From: Limnanthes douglasii subsp. nivea
Taxonomy: Eukaryota; Streptophyta; Magnoliopsida; Brassicales; Limnanthaceae
Assembly (NCBI GenBank): GCA_036936605.1
Contig: JAUPFV010000004.1
Coordinates: 298,014,009-298,078,008 of the forward strand
Reading direction: 5' to 3'
Length of the DNA: 64,000 nt
This document shows positions 1 to 12,631 of this stretch, piece after piece. Each line of letters starts with the position of its first letter. Position 1 is the first letter of the stretch. The position numbers and the translations under genes were made by a program. The notes under the pieces are model-generated. The model ran no database searches and was not told the origin of the DNA. It saw nothing but the letters and a program-made list of their open reading frames with translations.

Positions 1-10
1 AAATACTTTG

Positions 11-31
11 GAAAGAGCTAAGGGGGCTAGC
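11..31 (+). promoter_or_regulatory. Polypurine tract of an upstream LTR element
   Basis: A purine-rich run ending in AAGGGGGCTAGC lies directly before a TGAT LTR start. It would prime plus-strand DNA synthesis of an element whose body is left of the window. The same layout is found, reversed, at 1060-1080. Confidence 0.7.
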
Positions 32-411
32 TGATAGGATCAGAAAATTTTGGATGTCATTTATTGTAAAGTGGGTCGGAATATATTTAGAGGGGTAGTT
101 TGGACCATATAGTTAAAACTTGATGAATAATCAATAAGCTAAGTAAGTTTAGTGACTCAACTAATACTACATTGGTTTGTGGGCCTGGGGGCTCATGAGA
201 TCGACCCGCATAAGTGACCCGACCCGAATGGCTCATAGATCTTAAAAAGAGTATAAATAGCTCAACCAACATCATTAAATGAGTTGGAATTTTTATAAAA
301 ATATAAAATAAAAGCACCTCATTTTCTACCTAAACTTTATCAAGTATTTTATACCACACATAAATAAAAGATCTTCCAAAACTACCCCAAAGTTAGAATT
401 CATCATCATCA
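32..411 (+). mobile_element. LTR (3' LTR) of a Ty3/gypsy element, body outside the window
   Basis: The LTR starts TGATAGGATC right after a polypurine tract. It has a TATA box (GTATAAATAGC, near 249) and appears to end at the repeated CATCATCATCA near 401-411. The part around the TATA box and the following CAACATCATTAA resembles the LTR at 669-1059 in the opposite orientation, so the two come from related families. The right end is inferred from the TCATCA terminus typical of the other LTRs here. No second LTR is visible. Confidence 0.6.
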
Positions 412-668
412 ATATGGATGAGTTGTCATTCATTGTAAATTATTGTTCTAAGACTATGTATCTAATGTAGCTAATACATAATATGTCTCATTAGATTATT
501 GTGAGCACACTTGAACAAATAGTAAAAATGTAGATTGGAGTGCTTTTCATGTCGTTAACACATCCAACTCAATCAATGTCATAATATCCGAGCAACTTTA
601 CATTAATCTCTAAATTTACCTCAAAATTGTTCTCTACCAAGAGATTCTTCTCATACCAAATATCAAAA
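412..668. other. Unassigned AT-rich stretch between two LTRs
   Basis: No ORF, RNA gene or repeat was recognised. It lies between two LTRs in opposite orientation and may be old flank or eroded element sequence. Confidence 0.4.
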
Positions 669-1059
669 TGAATAGTGGTGATGGTAAAATCTATACCAAA
701 GGTCAAACATGAAAAACCTTTAGCTTGTGGATATTAACTATTTTTATAAGGGTTTGTGAGAGAAAGGGGGTGTGCTAGTATTTGATGTCTTTAGAAAAAG
801 TCCAACCCTCTTAATGATGTTAGTTGGGGTATTTATAGTGTTTTTTTTCTGACCCATGGTGCGTGCGGGTCAGATTTTATAGTCGGCTTGATTATATGAG
901 CCGCCAAGCCCAAGAAATGAGTTTCTAGGCACATAACTGAGTCATTATCTCACTCAGGCTATTGTTCATCCATTGACATTTATCCGATCTTCCTGAACAG
1001 TCGTTCGGATAATATCAAAATCACTGGTGATATGCTTCCAACAATATCTTAACTGATCA
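669..1059 (-). repeat. E1 3' LTR
   Basis: On the minus strand it starts TGATCAGTTAAG at 1059, right after the polypurine tract. It contains a TATA box (CTATAAATAC, near 829) followed by CAACTAACATCATTAA. The far end is placed at CTATTCA (669) by comparison of length and TG...CA rule; this boundary is uncertain. The partner LTR has been lost, so no target-site duplication can be scored. Confidence 0.6.
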
Positions 1060-1080
1060 TATAGCCCCCTTAACTCTTTC
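1060..1080 (-). promoter_or_regulatory. E1 polypurine tract
   Basis: On the minus strand a GAAAGAGTTAAGGGGGCTAT run directly precedes the LTR start at 1059. It has the same form as the PPT at 11-31. Confidence 0.75.
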
Positions 1081-1346
1081 TGAAAATATTTGGAAGAGCT
1101 AATCATGACGAATAATATTCGATTTGGCTTCAAAGTGAATTTGAAGAGTCTACCGATCAGTTCAAAGGTCGTGACTTTATGCTAGTTTTCCGTTACACGT
1201 GTCAGTTTCTAGTTGGACCTACTAGACGTTTTTCCTAGGGACTTGCATATAAATTCAAAAGTTAATGAGGTTGTAGTTAATATAATTTAATCATTACTTA
1301 GCCAATTCATTCCACATATGTAAAGAACTCAAGTAGACTCTTTAGT

Positions 1347-1384
1347 TATATAAGTATGCTTTTTTACTCTATTTCTAGAGAAAT
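1347..1384 (+). promoter_or_regulatory. Promoter module of the E1 antisense gene
   Basis: A TATATAAG box (1347-1354) is followed by ATTTCTAGAGAAAT (1371-1384). The first ATG of the antisense ORF is at 1468, about 121 bases after the TATA box, the same spacing as in E5. Matching TATA plus TTCTAGAGAGAGAAA boxes occur in E2, E4 and E5. Confidence 0.55.
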
Positions 1385-1467
1385 AAAAAAAATTAAATTT
1401 AAATCTAAAGAGAGAAGCTTAGAAATCTCACTAGCGTTCAACTCCTCCAATATTTCCTAAGATTTGT

Positions 1468-4421
1468 ATGTTCACAGCAAGAACTGCTTTAATTAAAGGA
1501 GGCTGGTTAAACTTGTCTGAGTTATACAGAGAGAAAAGAGACGCCGGAATCGATACCGGACTACCTGCCTCTCTTGGAGGATTGGTTATTGAAGAGGTAT
1601 CAGACCCGGACATGACTTCATCTTCTCGCAGACCATCAGTAGTTTCCAAAAGAACTTCTTTTGCTCCATCTTTAACAAATCTTGAACAACCAGAATCACC
1701 AGTTCGACCAAACAAAAAACCTTTTCCCAAATCTAGAGCTGTTACCAGTCATAAAACTTATCTTCTTTCATTTCTATGGGCTTGGATATAAGAGAGAGGC
1801 ACTCTCGAAGGGTTACTATGCTATCTAAAGCCAAAACTGCAACTCCAACTGTCAAAACTACGACTTTAACTGCCAAAGAGGCAGAGAAACTCAAAGAAGG
1901 TTCTACCAGGGTAGAGTCTTCAGTACTACCAACTCTGGATCCAAGCCCATCGAATCATCCTACCAAAACTTCTCATACTGAGAAAGAAGTTACTAGGCTC
2001 AAGTCGGCTGATCAAGCACCAAAAATAATAGAGGATACAATGGAAGATAGTAGGAAGATACCCTATTAGAGACCTTAAGACATACTGAGCACACCAGTAT
2101 AGTTCGGGAAATAAAAGGTAGTAGCACTGCCTGATGCCAAACCACTTCCGGAGTGCCTTGTTGGGCGAGTGAGGCCTAACTTTTCCAATTTCAGTGTTAA
2201 GTACTTGTTAGCACTTTAAAATATTTCTTATGTGTATACCCACATTGCTGAGTTGGATAGAATAAAGAAGAAATGTGGATTTTCGGAGTCCATCAAGGTG
2301 AGAATTCCCATCCCTGATAAGACTTCAATAGGCAGCAAGGCTATAGAGCTAGTGGTATATACTGAAGTACTCAACTTGGGTCTTAGGTTCCCTCTGGACC
2401 CAGAGATAGTGAGATACTTTCACTTAATAAGGCTATGTTCGAATCAGTTAAGCCTCAATGCTTGGTATACGTTATTAGCCAACATCATTGCTTCAAGACT
2501 TTCCAAGATCCCAATTATCATGGAACCGTTTGCTGATGTGGCCGGCCTATGTCAAAACCATTATATCCCTTTTTATTATTTCAACATGGGGAACGATTAC
2601 AAGGTGGTTGATGATTTGCTGGAGGCTGAAAAGCCTTGGAGGACCCAATTCCTCTTCATCAGTGGTTTCATGGAAAATGGAAAAAAGATCACTTCCAAAG
2701 GAAATCCAAGTGCTTTAATTAGATACTGGAAATTTTCAGGTAAGAACTCTTCAATTAATATTAAATTTCACATCGGATGTTAATACATTACTTCACATCG
2801 GATGATAACATTAAAATTTTACATTGGTTTTGTGATTCAGTGTTTTCAAAAATATTCTCAGAATATTTAGAGGAGGGACAAACTACTTTTTCAAAGCTAA
2901 ATCAGTGGGCTACAAAGAATTGGAGAACTGGGTTCCATAATTTTTTCACTGCAGCTAACATAGTAAGGGCCTATTTATGGAGAACAAGCTCAAACGGGGA
3001 GCTCTTTTGGAAACAGTTTACCAGTCCTCTTGAAGCTACTGAAATTTTCAAACAGACTAAGGAAAAAGATGGTAAACTTTATTTACCAACTAGGAATAAC
3101 GCTCATAGTCATCTCAAAAAAATCAAGAAGAAGAAGAACAAGAACAAGAAGAAAGGTAGAGATTCCTCTCAAGGCTTCCTGATGTGGGTAGTTCGGGATT
3201 GCTAAAAGAGATGGATGCTGCATTATTGGAGGTTGTGGCAGTAACAGTGGGTGGAGCTAAAGGGCCACAACATTCCCAAAAAATAAAGAAGAAGAAAAAA
3301 GGGCACAAGAGACGCCAATAAAGTAGTGATAACAGGGCAGAAAAGAAGAAGAAAATGGCTATCAGTTCAGAGATCATACTCCGATCTGAGGTCATTCCTC
3401 CCGTATTTCCTACTGAAGTTCCTCCCCAAGAAGGGGTTCATGCTGTTCCTTCCTCTCCGGTGTTTCCTACTGCTAACCAACCTCTGCTAAAGGTGAATTT
3501 AATATGGATGATATAGGTAACTTGTACTTCAATGAACTTGACAAAGAATATTTTGACCGAACCTTCCCCCAATCAACCACCATAGAAGATTTTTCCCGAA
3601 CCTTCCCCTAATCAACCATCATAGCCAATGCAGTGATTCATGATGGTGAATATTTTGAAGTATCCAATGAGCATGATAACTTGGGCTACACAGTCTTAGG
3701 TTATATCAGGACGATAGTTGACTTGGAATAACAGGTCAGAGAACAAATTAAAGACATCATATCTCTTCAAACTGACAACCAAGGCCTGAAGGATTCCTTC
3801 GTAACTAAATAGAAAAAGGTTGAAACTTTGGGCAAAAAAGGGGCAACGAGTGCTGACTTGAAACAAGCTAACGCCGATCGACAAAAATCACAAACCAGCT
3901 ATACTGAACTACAATCTACTACTTCTGAGGAACTTAAATCCTTGAACGAAGCACTGACCCGGGAGAAGACTGCCAAGGAACAACTATCCAATGAGAAGAA
4001 GGAATCACAAGATCTCCACATGAAAAAAGATGATGATATCACCTCTTTGAAAGAAACAAAGTCCCGAGATATAGTTGCTGCAAGGAATGAATATGCTAAT
4101 GGGGGGTTGAAATCCATGGAATGAAGGGAAGAGTCTGTTAAATAAGATATGGTCCTTTTATTCCATAAATTTTTTCCCAAAAGGTCTTTTAAGAAACTGT
4201 TTAGTTTTGTGTCGGATGATGAAGTTCCCTATCATACTTTGGCACAAAGTGACAATAGGACTTCAGATGATTCTGAATCTGATGATAAAGCCGAGAAGGG
4301 CTCAAGTGATGGTAAAGAAGAGAAAACATGTAATAGTGAGAAGAAAATCGAGGGGAACATCCTTAAGGTTGATTATTTTTACTGTGTTGGTATTATGAAA
4401 CGAAGTCTTTGGAGTATGTAA
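1468..4421 (+). pseudogene. E1 antisense ORF (aORF), decayed
   Basis: This gene lies antisense to E1 gag-pol. Open segments are 1468-1791, 1776-2069, 2232-2739, 2841-3205, 3828-4124 and 4149-4421, in several frames. The segment at 2340-2740 carries the conserved core LGLRFPLDPEI, then NAWYTLLANIIASRLS, as in E5. A GTAAGA...TTCAG intron (2740-2840, 101 bp) sits exactly where E5, E2 and E4 have theirs. Exon 2 holds the LYLPTRNNAHS motif, and a coiled-coil segment (3828-4120) precedes an acidic tail. The core resembles the Pfam 'putative gypsy type transposon' domain (PF04195); that assignment is from memory. Function is unknown. Stops and frameshifts make it non-functional here. Confidence 0.7.
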
Positions 4422-4716
4422 GGAATTTTGTTGTTTTTATATCGATTTTTTAGAAACTCTAATTGTATAATTCTTTGTGGTTTACAAGGTATTTCGTAAA
4501 GGGGATTAGATTCTTTTATGATCATAGTTATATTTCATGCCCTTTAATCTTTTATTTACTTAATATATATTTTTATCTTCTTTTATACTTCATTAATGTC
4601 TGAGTATTTAAATAATAAATAAAAATATATTTTCTATATAGAAATTAAATTCTAAATCAGTCTTCCATTTATTCGATCCATACATATACCACCCTTTTAA
4701 AGTCAATAAGCGTTCA
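4422..4716. other. E1 AT-rich spacer
   Basis: No gene is seen between the end of the antisense ORF and the tandem repeat. It is part of the convergent 3' spacer of E1. Confidence 0.5.
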
Positions 4717-4960
4717 ATAAGCCTTTAACTCATCAGGTTTTTAATCAACATTTAATACATCTGATCCACTCAACGGTAATCCATTTGAGGGCAATGAAAA
4801 TTTAATAAGAGCCTTTAATTCATCAAGTATTTAATCAATATTTAATACTTCTAATCCCCTCAAAGGTAATCTATTTGAGGGCAACAAACGTTTAATAAGC
4901 CTTTAATCCATCAGGTGTTTAATAGTATTTAATATTTTAGATCCACTCAAAATAACAATT
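4717..4960. repeat. E1 tandem repeat, about 88 bp x 2.7
   Basis: Three successive units begin ATAAG(AG)CCTTTAA near 4717, 4804 and 4894, then share CATCAGGT-TTTAAT and GGTAATC-ATTTGAGGGCAA. The array lies between the 3' ends of pol and of the antisense ORF, where E2, E4 and E5 also carry arrays. Confidence 0.75.
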
Positions 4961-5002
4961 TTAAAAATAGGCAAAATATAGTATATTGATTGAAAACTAG
5001 AT

Positions 5003-5052
5003 ATCTCGTTAAAGCCTCCTCGCGCCACCAGGGTAGGAAAGAGTATGCCCCA
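5003..5052 (-). promoter_or_regulatory. Conserved post-pol noncoding block, E1 copy
   Basis: On the minus strand this reads GGGGCATACTCTTTCCTACC, then CTGGTGGCGCGAGGAGG, then CTTTAACGAG. It starts 36 bases after the pol stop (5089). E2, E4, E5 and E6 carry the same block at the same place, although the surrounding DNA is unalignable by eye. Role unknown; a 3'-end-formation or packaging signal is possible. Confidence 0.75.
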
Positions 5053-5088
5053 GAAAATGAAATATTTACAAGATAAGCTTACTCTAAG

Positions 5089-8000
5089 TATAACCTGAGG
5101 TGTTCAACATTCCAAGGATGCTTCAACAAATTTCCTTCTTTATCTTGGAGTTTGTATGTTCATTTCTTAACTCTTTCACATACGATGTATGGTCCTTCCC
5201 AATTCAGAGCTAACTTTCCAAACTGTTTCTCCTTGGTGTGCATGAATACTTTTATCAACACTTTATCTCCAATTTGAAAATCTCTTCTTTTTACCTTAGA
5301 AGAAAAACTTCTTCTCATTAACCCTTAATAATGTACAGTTCTTAATTGTGTCTTCACCCTATTTTCTTCAACCATATCCAACTGAGCCATCATAACTATC
5401 TTATTCTCAATTTTGGAATAATTTTGAACCCTGAATGAAAGGAGAGTTTCCTCTATAAGTCTGATTGCATCCATCCCATAAACTAAAGCAAATGGAGAAT
5501 ATTGTGTGGCTATATGTGGAGTAGTCCGGTATGCCCATAGTACTTTTTGTAAGTAACTCGGACATTTCCCAGCAGCTCCTTCGAAATTCTTTTTTAAACC
5601 TAACAGAATGGTCTGATTTTCTACTTCAACTTTCCTATTGGCTCGAGGATGAAAAAGAGGAAAACAATGTTGAATTTCTTTAGATTCACAAAAAGTATCC
5701 ACATATTTTTTTATCAAACTGAGGTTCATTATCCGTGGTGTTGCGTTTAGGAATTCGAAATCGGCAGCATATTTTGGAGAGAATAAATTTAATGACTACC
5801 TTAGAAGTTATTCCTGATAATGGTGTAGCCTCTATCCATTTGGAGAAGTAATTTATTGCGACAATTCTTGGTACAACAACCCCTGAAGCCATTGGGAGAG
5901 GCCCAACCAGATCAAGTCCCCATCTATCAAATAATATAGGTTCAGATATTGATTACATGGGGACTGCTAGCACATGAATGACATTTCCATATCTTTGACA
6001 AGGATCACATCTCTTCACCAGATCTTTAGCATCTGTCATGATGGTAGGCCAATAATATTCAGCTAGTAAGAGTCTTTTAGATAAAACTTTATAACCAAAA
6101 TGTGTTGACCCTTCTCCATCATGCAATTATGATAAAACACTCTGAGACTCATTTAACCCGAGGCAGCATAGTAGAGGTCTACTAAAATTTTTATTATAAA
6201 ATACCCCCCTCAAGACTAGGAAACCACGAGCTTTGTATCTCAATTTCTTAGCCAAAGCCTTATCCAGAGGAAATACTCTGATAGTTATAAACTTTTGGAT
6301 TCCAATCCTCCAATCATTATAGAGTGCATCGGATATGTGCAAATTTTCTCCAACTTTAACTTTACTTTCTATAGTTACATCTATCAAGTGTTCTATCCTA
6401 GCTTTGGATTTCCCTTGGGCCTGATGGATAAGTAGTTGGGAATCACTTATTAGTTGGACTCTTTTAGCCCCACATATATGAGCTAACCTTAACCCAGCTA
6501 TAACCGCTTCATATTCTGACTCATTGTTGGATGCTCTAAAGCAAAATATATAGCTTAGTACAAGGTATCACCATAATGAGAAGTTAAGAACATTCCAGCT
6601 CCACATACCATCGTACTAGACCCACCATCCATTCAGACTATCCATTCTTTTTTAAATTTAGTGACTTCTACTTCTTCACGAGGCCATTTATAGTGGAATT
6701 TTATTAGGAAATTGGCCATAACTTGAGCTTTCATTGTTGTCTGAGGCGCAAAATCAATATCATAATCTTCAAGTTCAACTGACCACTTGGTCATTTTTCC
6801 CAATATGTCAGCTTTTTGTAGCACATTCTTTAGTGGAAAAGAAGTTTGAATTATGATTGCATGTGCTTGAAAGTAAGGCATTATAGTTTTAGCAGCTTTC
6901 ACTAACACCAAAACCAGCTTCTCCAATTTTAAATACCTTTTTTCAGCTTCTAACAAACTCTTCCTTATATAGTAAACCAGGCGAGGATAATTATCCACTT
7001 CTCGTACTAACATTATACTTACAACATACTTCGATATGGCCAAATATATGTAAAGTCTTTCTCCGTAAACAAGTTTGAACAATGTCTTGGGTGAGGATAA
7101 ATAATTCTTAATTTCAAGGAAAGCTTGATCACAGTTAGGAAACCAATTGAAGTCTTTTGCATTTCTCAAGACTTGGAAAAATTGAGCACATTTGTCTGAT
7201 GACCTTGAAATAAACCGGTTTAAAGCTGTTAATATTCAGTTAACATCTGGACTTCTTTAGTATATCGGGGTGGATCAATAGCCAAAATGCATTTAATTGG
7301 TCTGGGTCAACCTGAATTATTTTCTCACTTATTATATAACCCAGAAATATACCGATTGGACACCAAAGGTGCATTTCTCCGGATTTAATGTCAAATTGAT
7401 GGCCTCTAGGTTGGAAATTTTTTCTTGGAGATCAGAGAGAAGATCCTATTCTTTAGGAATCTTTACCATCATATCATCGGTATACTTCCATATTTCTTCT
7501 GATCTGAGTAGAAAATGCCTTATTCACCAATCGTTGATAAGTGGCCCCCGCATTTTTTAACCTAAAAGGCATTACCTTGTAAAAATGAAGTCCATTGTCA
7601 GTGATGAATGTGGTATGGTCTTGATCATCATGATTCGTTTGTATTTGATTATACTCAGAGAAGGCATCCATGAAAGACAACAACTTGTTCCCTGATGCAG
7701 AATCCACAAGTTGATCTATCTAGGGCCTGGGAAATGATCTTTAGGGCAAGATCTATTGAGGTTTGTGAAGTCAATGCACATACGTTATTTTCCATTCTTT
7801 TTATTGACCAAAACAGGATTAGCTGTCCAAAAAGAGTCTTAGGATTCTTTGATATGCCCCATCTTAGTCAACCGATCTACTTCTTGAATAATCACTTTGG
7901 ATTTTTCTTTTGAAAATGATCTCCTTCTTTGTACCATTGGCCCAATATCAGATTCGATAGATAGTTTGTGACTAATCACTGTAGCTGAAACTCCAGTTAC

Positions 8001-8960
8001 ATCCTGGTTGCACCATGTAAACACGTGTAAATTATTAGATAGAAAATATAACAATTTTTCTTTTAGCTTTAATGGTAGTTTAGATCTGACCCTAACAATT
8101 TTACCTTCTGTAAAGTAATGAATTTCTACCTCTTTGACTAGGATTACCGCACTAGGAGCCTTCCTTAGATAATCTATCTTGTTTCAGTTGGAAGAAGGCT
8201 CCACTGATTGATATTCATTATTATTTTTTACTACTTCTCTTGATTTCGAAGCAACAACAGAGACATAGCATTCATGAGCAACCTTTTGGCTACTTCAGAC
8301 GACACCCATTTGTCCTCCCACGACTTACCTTACACACTGATGGATCATGGAAGCTCATACATCCTGAATAACCAAGACCTACCAAATATAGCATAGTAAG
8401 ATGTTGGGCAATCAACCACCATAAACAAAAATCTGACCAACTTCTTGAATGTCCCTTTGCCCAATAAAACCTATTATTTAAATTCTCCAATTACATCAAC
8501 CGTACTTTCAGTAATCCTCACTATGGTTCTATTTGAACGCTGGACAATTAAGGGATTTGTCATTTTCTTGTAAGTTGTTAGGAACAATATATTTGTCAAA
8601 CTGCTAGTATCAATTAGAATCCTTCGTACATTATTGCCTCCAATAGATGCCCCTACCGCCACAACATCTTCATGTGGCCAAACAATGTCTCCTAAATCAT
8701 CTTCATCAAAGACAATGAACAAATCAAGGCTTTAATAGAGATGTGTAGACATTTTCCCTCTATATGAGTTGTTAAGCTATTGACATGTCTTTTTCTTGAA
8801 CAACTTCAAGGTGTCGTCACAGTATATCCCCCCAAAATAGTAAAGGATTCAAAAAAGTTACGCATATCGAATATTATATAAACCTTTTATGTTATCACTC
8901 CAATCTGATTTCAATCCGGATCAGAATCTAGATATTCCAAATCCACATCATATATTTCCA
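5089..8960 (-). pseudogene. E1 pol (PRO-RT-RNH-aRNH-IN), decayed
   Basis: Minus-strand fragments follow the Tat order. Protease is at 8722-8474, where the active-site motif reads LIDTSS rather than the usual DTGSS. RT is at 8054 to about 7200; its YIDD box near 7478 is destroyed by a 2-base loss that shifts the frame. Retroviral-type RNase H is at 7169-6750, and a second, archaeal-type RNase H at about 6660-6400. Integrase is at 6390-5325, with a GVV-IVAINYFSKWIEA segment, TDNEPQFD, and an NRKVEVEN segment in place of GQVEVTN. The reading ends WNVEHLRLYLE-stop at 5089, matching the pol C-terminus of all other elements here. Many frameshifts; no function expected. Confidence 0.85.
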
Positions 8961-8963
8961 TTA

Positions 8964-9425
8964 TTACCATAACATCTTCTTGTCTAGATGCTCATATACT
9001 TTGTCATTAAACAGTGGGTGATGCAGCTCAGACTGTATTTGCATTCGAATGGGTATCGACTGGTATATTCCCCCTTGATGTTTTTTAACAAAACCTGACA
9101 ACTTCCCTCTCTCAATTAAGTTATGCACTTCTTGTTTTAGTGCAATACAGTCTTGGGTATCGTGACCCACATCATTATGGTACTTAAAAAAATGAGTATT
9201 TTGAGTCTCTCTAAGAGACTGAATTGGCGTTGGTTTTCTAAAATGCACAACATTCTTAGTTTTATCATAAATGGTAGCCATACTCTTCTTTAGTTCGGCA
9301 AACCATTCAGGTTGAACCCATGAACCTCTCTTGGGTTTATATTGTTGGGATTGACTTGACTGATTCTGTCTTAGCCGATGTGATCCTTGTCCGGAATCTT
9401 TAAGCCTGTAATTACATAACTCGGA
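8964..9425 (-). pseudogene. E1 gag C-terminal fragment
   Basis: The fragment carries WVQPEWFAELKKSMATIYDK and the zinc-knuckle-like FKYHNDVGHDTQDC segment that closes Tat gag. The first knuckle cysteine is replaced by F. Upstream gag, including the Retrotrans_gag core, is missing because LINE sequence begins near 9426. Confidence 0.75.
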
Positions 9426-9510
9426 AGATGTTGGAAAATATGCTGAAAACTTCTTTGAAAACAATCTTGCATCTAACTCTTATAATAATATAGAAGAAGA
9501 AAACATATTC

Positions 9511-12386
9511 ATGAAGGATTCTATTTCTGACAATATCCCCAGATTGGTTACTAATGAGGACAATGAAGCTCTGCTAAAGCCTACTAACAAGGAAGAAGTT
9601 TGGAGAATTATCAACACCATGGTATCGATGGTTTTAACATTTTCTTTTATAAAATATGTTGGAAAATTATTAATGAAGACCCCTGTAAGGCTTTAAATTA
9701 TTATCTTTTTGGTAATAGCATTCCCTCTGATGTATTTTCTATTGGGATTTATCTTGTGCCTAAGAATTCTAACCCATCTAGTTGGCAAAATTACAAACCC
9801 ATAAGTCAGTGCTCTATGTTTAATAGAGTTTTGTCTAACCTTATCAACTCTAGACTAGCCAGTATTATCCCTAACATTACTTTGAGTTCTCAGGGTGTCT
9901 TTGTTACATGCAGACTTATTCACAAAAACATCTTGATGGATAAAGAGTTGATTTACAATATAAATCATAAGCCCAAAACTGGTAACACAATCATTCAGTT
10001 TGACATGTCTAAAGCCTTCGACAGAATGGCTCATTCATTTATTCTTAATGTTCTTTCTAGATTTGGTTTTTCAAATAATTCTATTAGCTTAATTAGGAAG
10101 ATGATCACTGAGGTGAATACTTCTATTCTTATAAACGGGTCTGTTGTGGGTTACTTCCATTAGAAGAAAGGCTTAAGGCAAAAAGATCTTTTATCTCCCA
10201 GTCTTTTCATTCTTGTTGAGGAAGTTCTCATAAGAGGGCTTTATAATTTGTTCAGTTGTAATAAAAATATGCATTATGCTTCAAGATCTAGACTTATTGT
10301 TCCGTGTCTCGTATTTGCTGACGATATCTTAGTCTTTACAAATGGTCATAACTCTTTTATAGACAAGCTTAGCAGGCTCTTGAACACCTATCAAGTTGTC
10401 TCTAGGCAAGCTATAAACAAGGAAAATACAAAACTGATTACCTCAAATAGAATGCAGCATTCCAGGGTTAGCAGCTTGAAGCTCCTGACTGGCTATTCTG
10501 TTGAGAACCTTCCTTCTTGCTACCTGTGGATCACTCTTTGCAGGAATAACAAAGGGAAGAACTTCAAAGCCATATTAGGTAAAGTCAATGACAAAATTAA
10601 TGAATGGGAATCTAAACATTTATCCTATGGTGGTAGAATGACTTTGATAAATTTTGTTCTTCTTCCTATAACATACTATTGGATGCAAAACAACCTTATT
10701 CTAAAAAATATCTTAAAAAGCTTAGAAACTATCTTTAATAGATTTATGTGGAGAACCAACTTTAATGAAAAATCTATTCATTGGGCTAGTTGGAACTATA
10801 TTTGTTAGCCTTTTGAAGAAGGAGGGTTGAACATCAAGTCTTTGGCTGACATTCAGCTCACCTTCTCTCAAAAGTTATGGTTCATCTTCAGAAAAAAGAG
10901 ATGCTTATGGTCAAATGTAATGCATAGCATTTACTCTCCTTTCACTCATCTTTAAAAAACTAACTACAAAAAGTCTGCTTCTTTGGTTTGGAAGAGATTG
11001 ACAGGTGTGAAAGACCTTGTTGAGAGCAATATTAAATGGTCTCTTAGGAAAGACAATATGGATTCCTGGTGTGATAACTGGCACAACCTTCCCCCTCTCT
11101 CAAATCCCTCTAGCACTGACTCAAATAGCTAGTTCATTAAAGCTAAAGTAAACTATTTCTATAAGCTTAATGACTAGGACTACGCTACATTGGTAAGTTT
11201 TCTTCCTAGTACCAGAATTAATCATATAAGAAAGTACAAGATCAATCCTGATTCATAAGACAACATCATCTGGAAGCATTCTAATAACTACAACTTCAAT
11301 ACAAACCTCACTTTGGAAAATATCAGAATCAAACACAACAAATCCAGTATATTCAAGAAGCTTTGGAATCACAAAATCCCGATGAATTTTTATTTTCTTT
11401 GCTGGAAATTAATCAATAATTTTATCTCAACTGATGGTATTCTTATGAAAAGGCATATTCTTATAGTCTCCAAATGTCAGTTCTGCAACAGCTATGAAGA
11501 GAAAAATCATCTATTCGTTAGCTGCAGCTCTGCTTGGCAAATTTGAAACTATTTTGGTTCTCTTTTCAAGATTAAAATTGGTCGTTATATGATTCTTACT
11601 CATGTAATTTGAATGTGGTTCTTGTACTAAAAAAATAAGTTCCATGTGACTCACATTGTTCCCCAAGTAATATGTTGGATTATTTGGAAGAACAGAAACA
11701 ATTTGAAATATAAAGAAAAGTCTAATTATGTTAATAACTCCATCGACAAAGTTATTAGAGTTTTAAAAGGTATATATATGTCTAACAGTCTAACCAGTAA
11801 ACACTGGTCCAAATTTGTTACTGCAAGAATTGCTTTAGAATGTAACTCCATTGCTAACAAAAGTAAGAATCCTAAGTACCTTAAATGGACTCCTCCAGTG
11901 AGGGATATGATCAAGTTGAATGTCGATGAAGCTTACTCTCTAACCGGAGAATCAAACGGAGAAATTCTTTTCAGGAACTGGAAAGGAGACATCATTGAAT
12001 GCTCGGGCATCATCCTTGGCAAGCTCAATCCTTTAACTGCTAAGACTAGAGTGCTCTTAGAAGGATTGCTCATTTGCAGACAAAACAACTGGACTGCAGT
12101 TGACATTGAATCCGATATCCTATTACTTATCAATATGTTAGCTGATGGCAATGCTGACTGGCGCCTCGACTCTTTGATAGCTATTTGCAGAAAAATAATT
12201 CATCATAAGATGTCCTTGAGACATGTTTCCAGAGTCCAAAACCAAGCCTCGGATTGGCTTGCGAAATGGACTCTGTCCTGCAAGCAGAACCAAAAGTTCA
12301 ATCAATATTCAGCTCCAAATAGTTTAATGTCCATCGTTCTCTTTCTCTTGGAAAGCCTTGGCCTGGGCTATATAGTCGAAGATTAA
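9511..12386 (+). pseudogene. L1-A ORF2: reverse transcriptase, zf-RVT, RNase H
   Basis: Fragments in several frames make one broken ORF2. 9600-10163 holds the RT fingers and palm (QFDMSKAFDRM). An in-frame TAG at about 10160 follows, then KKGLRQKDLLSPSLF. VFADDILVF (near 10310) keeps the catalytic FADD. 11313-11546 is the zf-RVT region with CQFC...HLFVSC. 11646-12386 is an RVT_3-type RNase H (IKLNVDEAYSL, TAKTRVLLEGLL, DIESD, VSRVQNQASDWLAKW). In plant L1 elements ORF2 makes cDNA at a nicked target site. At least four frame breaks make this copy inactive. Confidence 0.8.
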
Positions 12387-12615
12387 TCCTCTGCTAGCTC
12401 TCTGATTGTTTTGAAGTCTTGATTCTGCTATTGAGCTGCTGTCAAAGCTTTGTTTTTTAGTAGAATCTTCGCTTGATTTTTGAAATAATCTCTTGAGCTT
12501 AACAGGTCTCTTTGAGTGTTTATTTAGTTTTCGAAGAGCTGGTGTAGTCCTTGATGATTTTGAATTAATGTCATTTAGTTTAAATTTCACCTCCCTCTCT
12601 TTTGTTAGGGGGGAT

Positions 12616-12631
12616 CCAAAAAAAAAAAAAA
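12616..12631 (+). repeat. A-tract in the L1-A 3' UTR
   Basis: An A-homopolymer directly follows GGGGGGATCC. It is internal to the 3' UTR, since recognisable LINE-type 3' sequence (ATCAATAAAAATC) continues for another 130 bases. Confidence 0.6.

Larger units (their letters stand above)
669..9425 (-). mobile_element. E1: truncated Tat-lineage Ty3/gypsy retrotransposon
   Basis: Read on the minus strand, this element holds the end of gag (about 9425), protease, RT, two RNase H domains, integrase (to 5089), a conserved noncoding block, a short tandem repeat, an antisense ORF on the plus strand (1468-4421), a polypurine tract (1060-1080) and a 3' LTR (669-1059). The 5' LTR, PBS and most of gag are missing. 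The right end meets a LINE near 9425. Frameshifts and stops are scattered throughout, so it is an old copy. Protein similarity places it in the same family as E6 at the right end of the window. Confidence 0.85.

Noticed and set aside
12616..12631. A-tract as the true 3' end of L1-A
   Set aside because: LINE-like 3' sequence with ATCAATAAAAATC and a second A-rich tail follows, so the end was placed near 12762.
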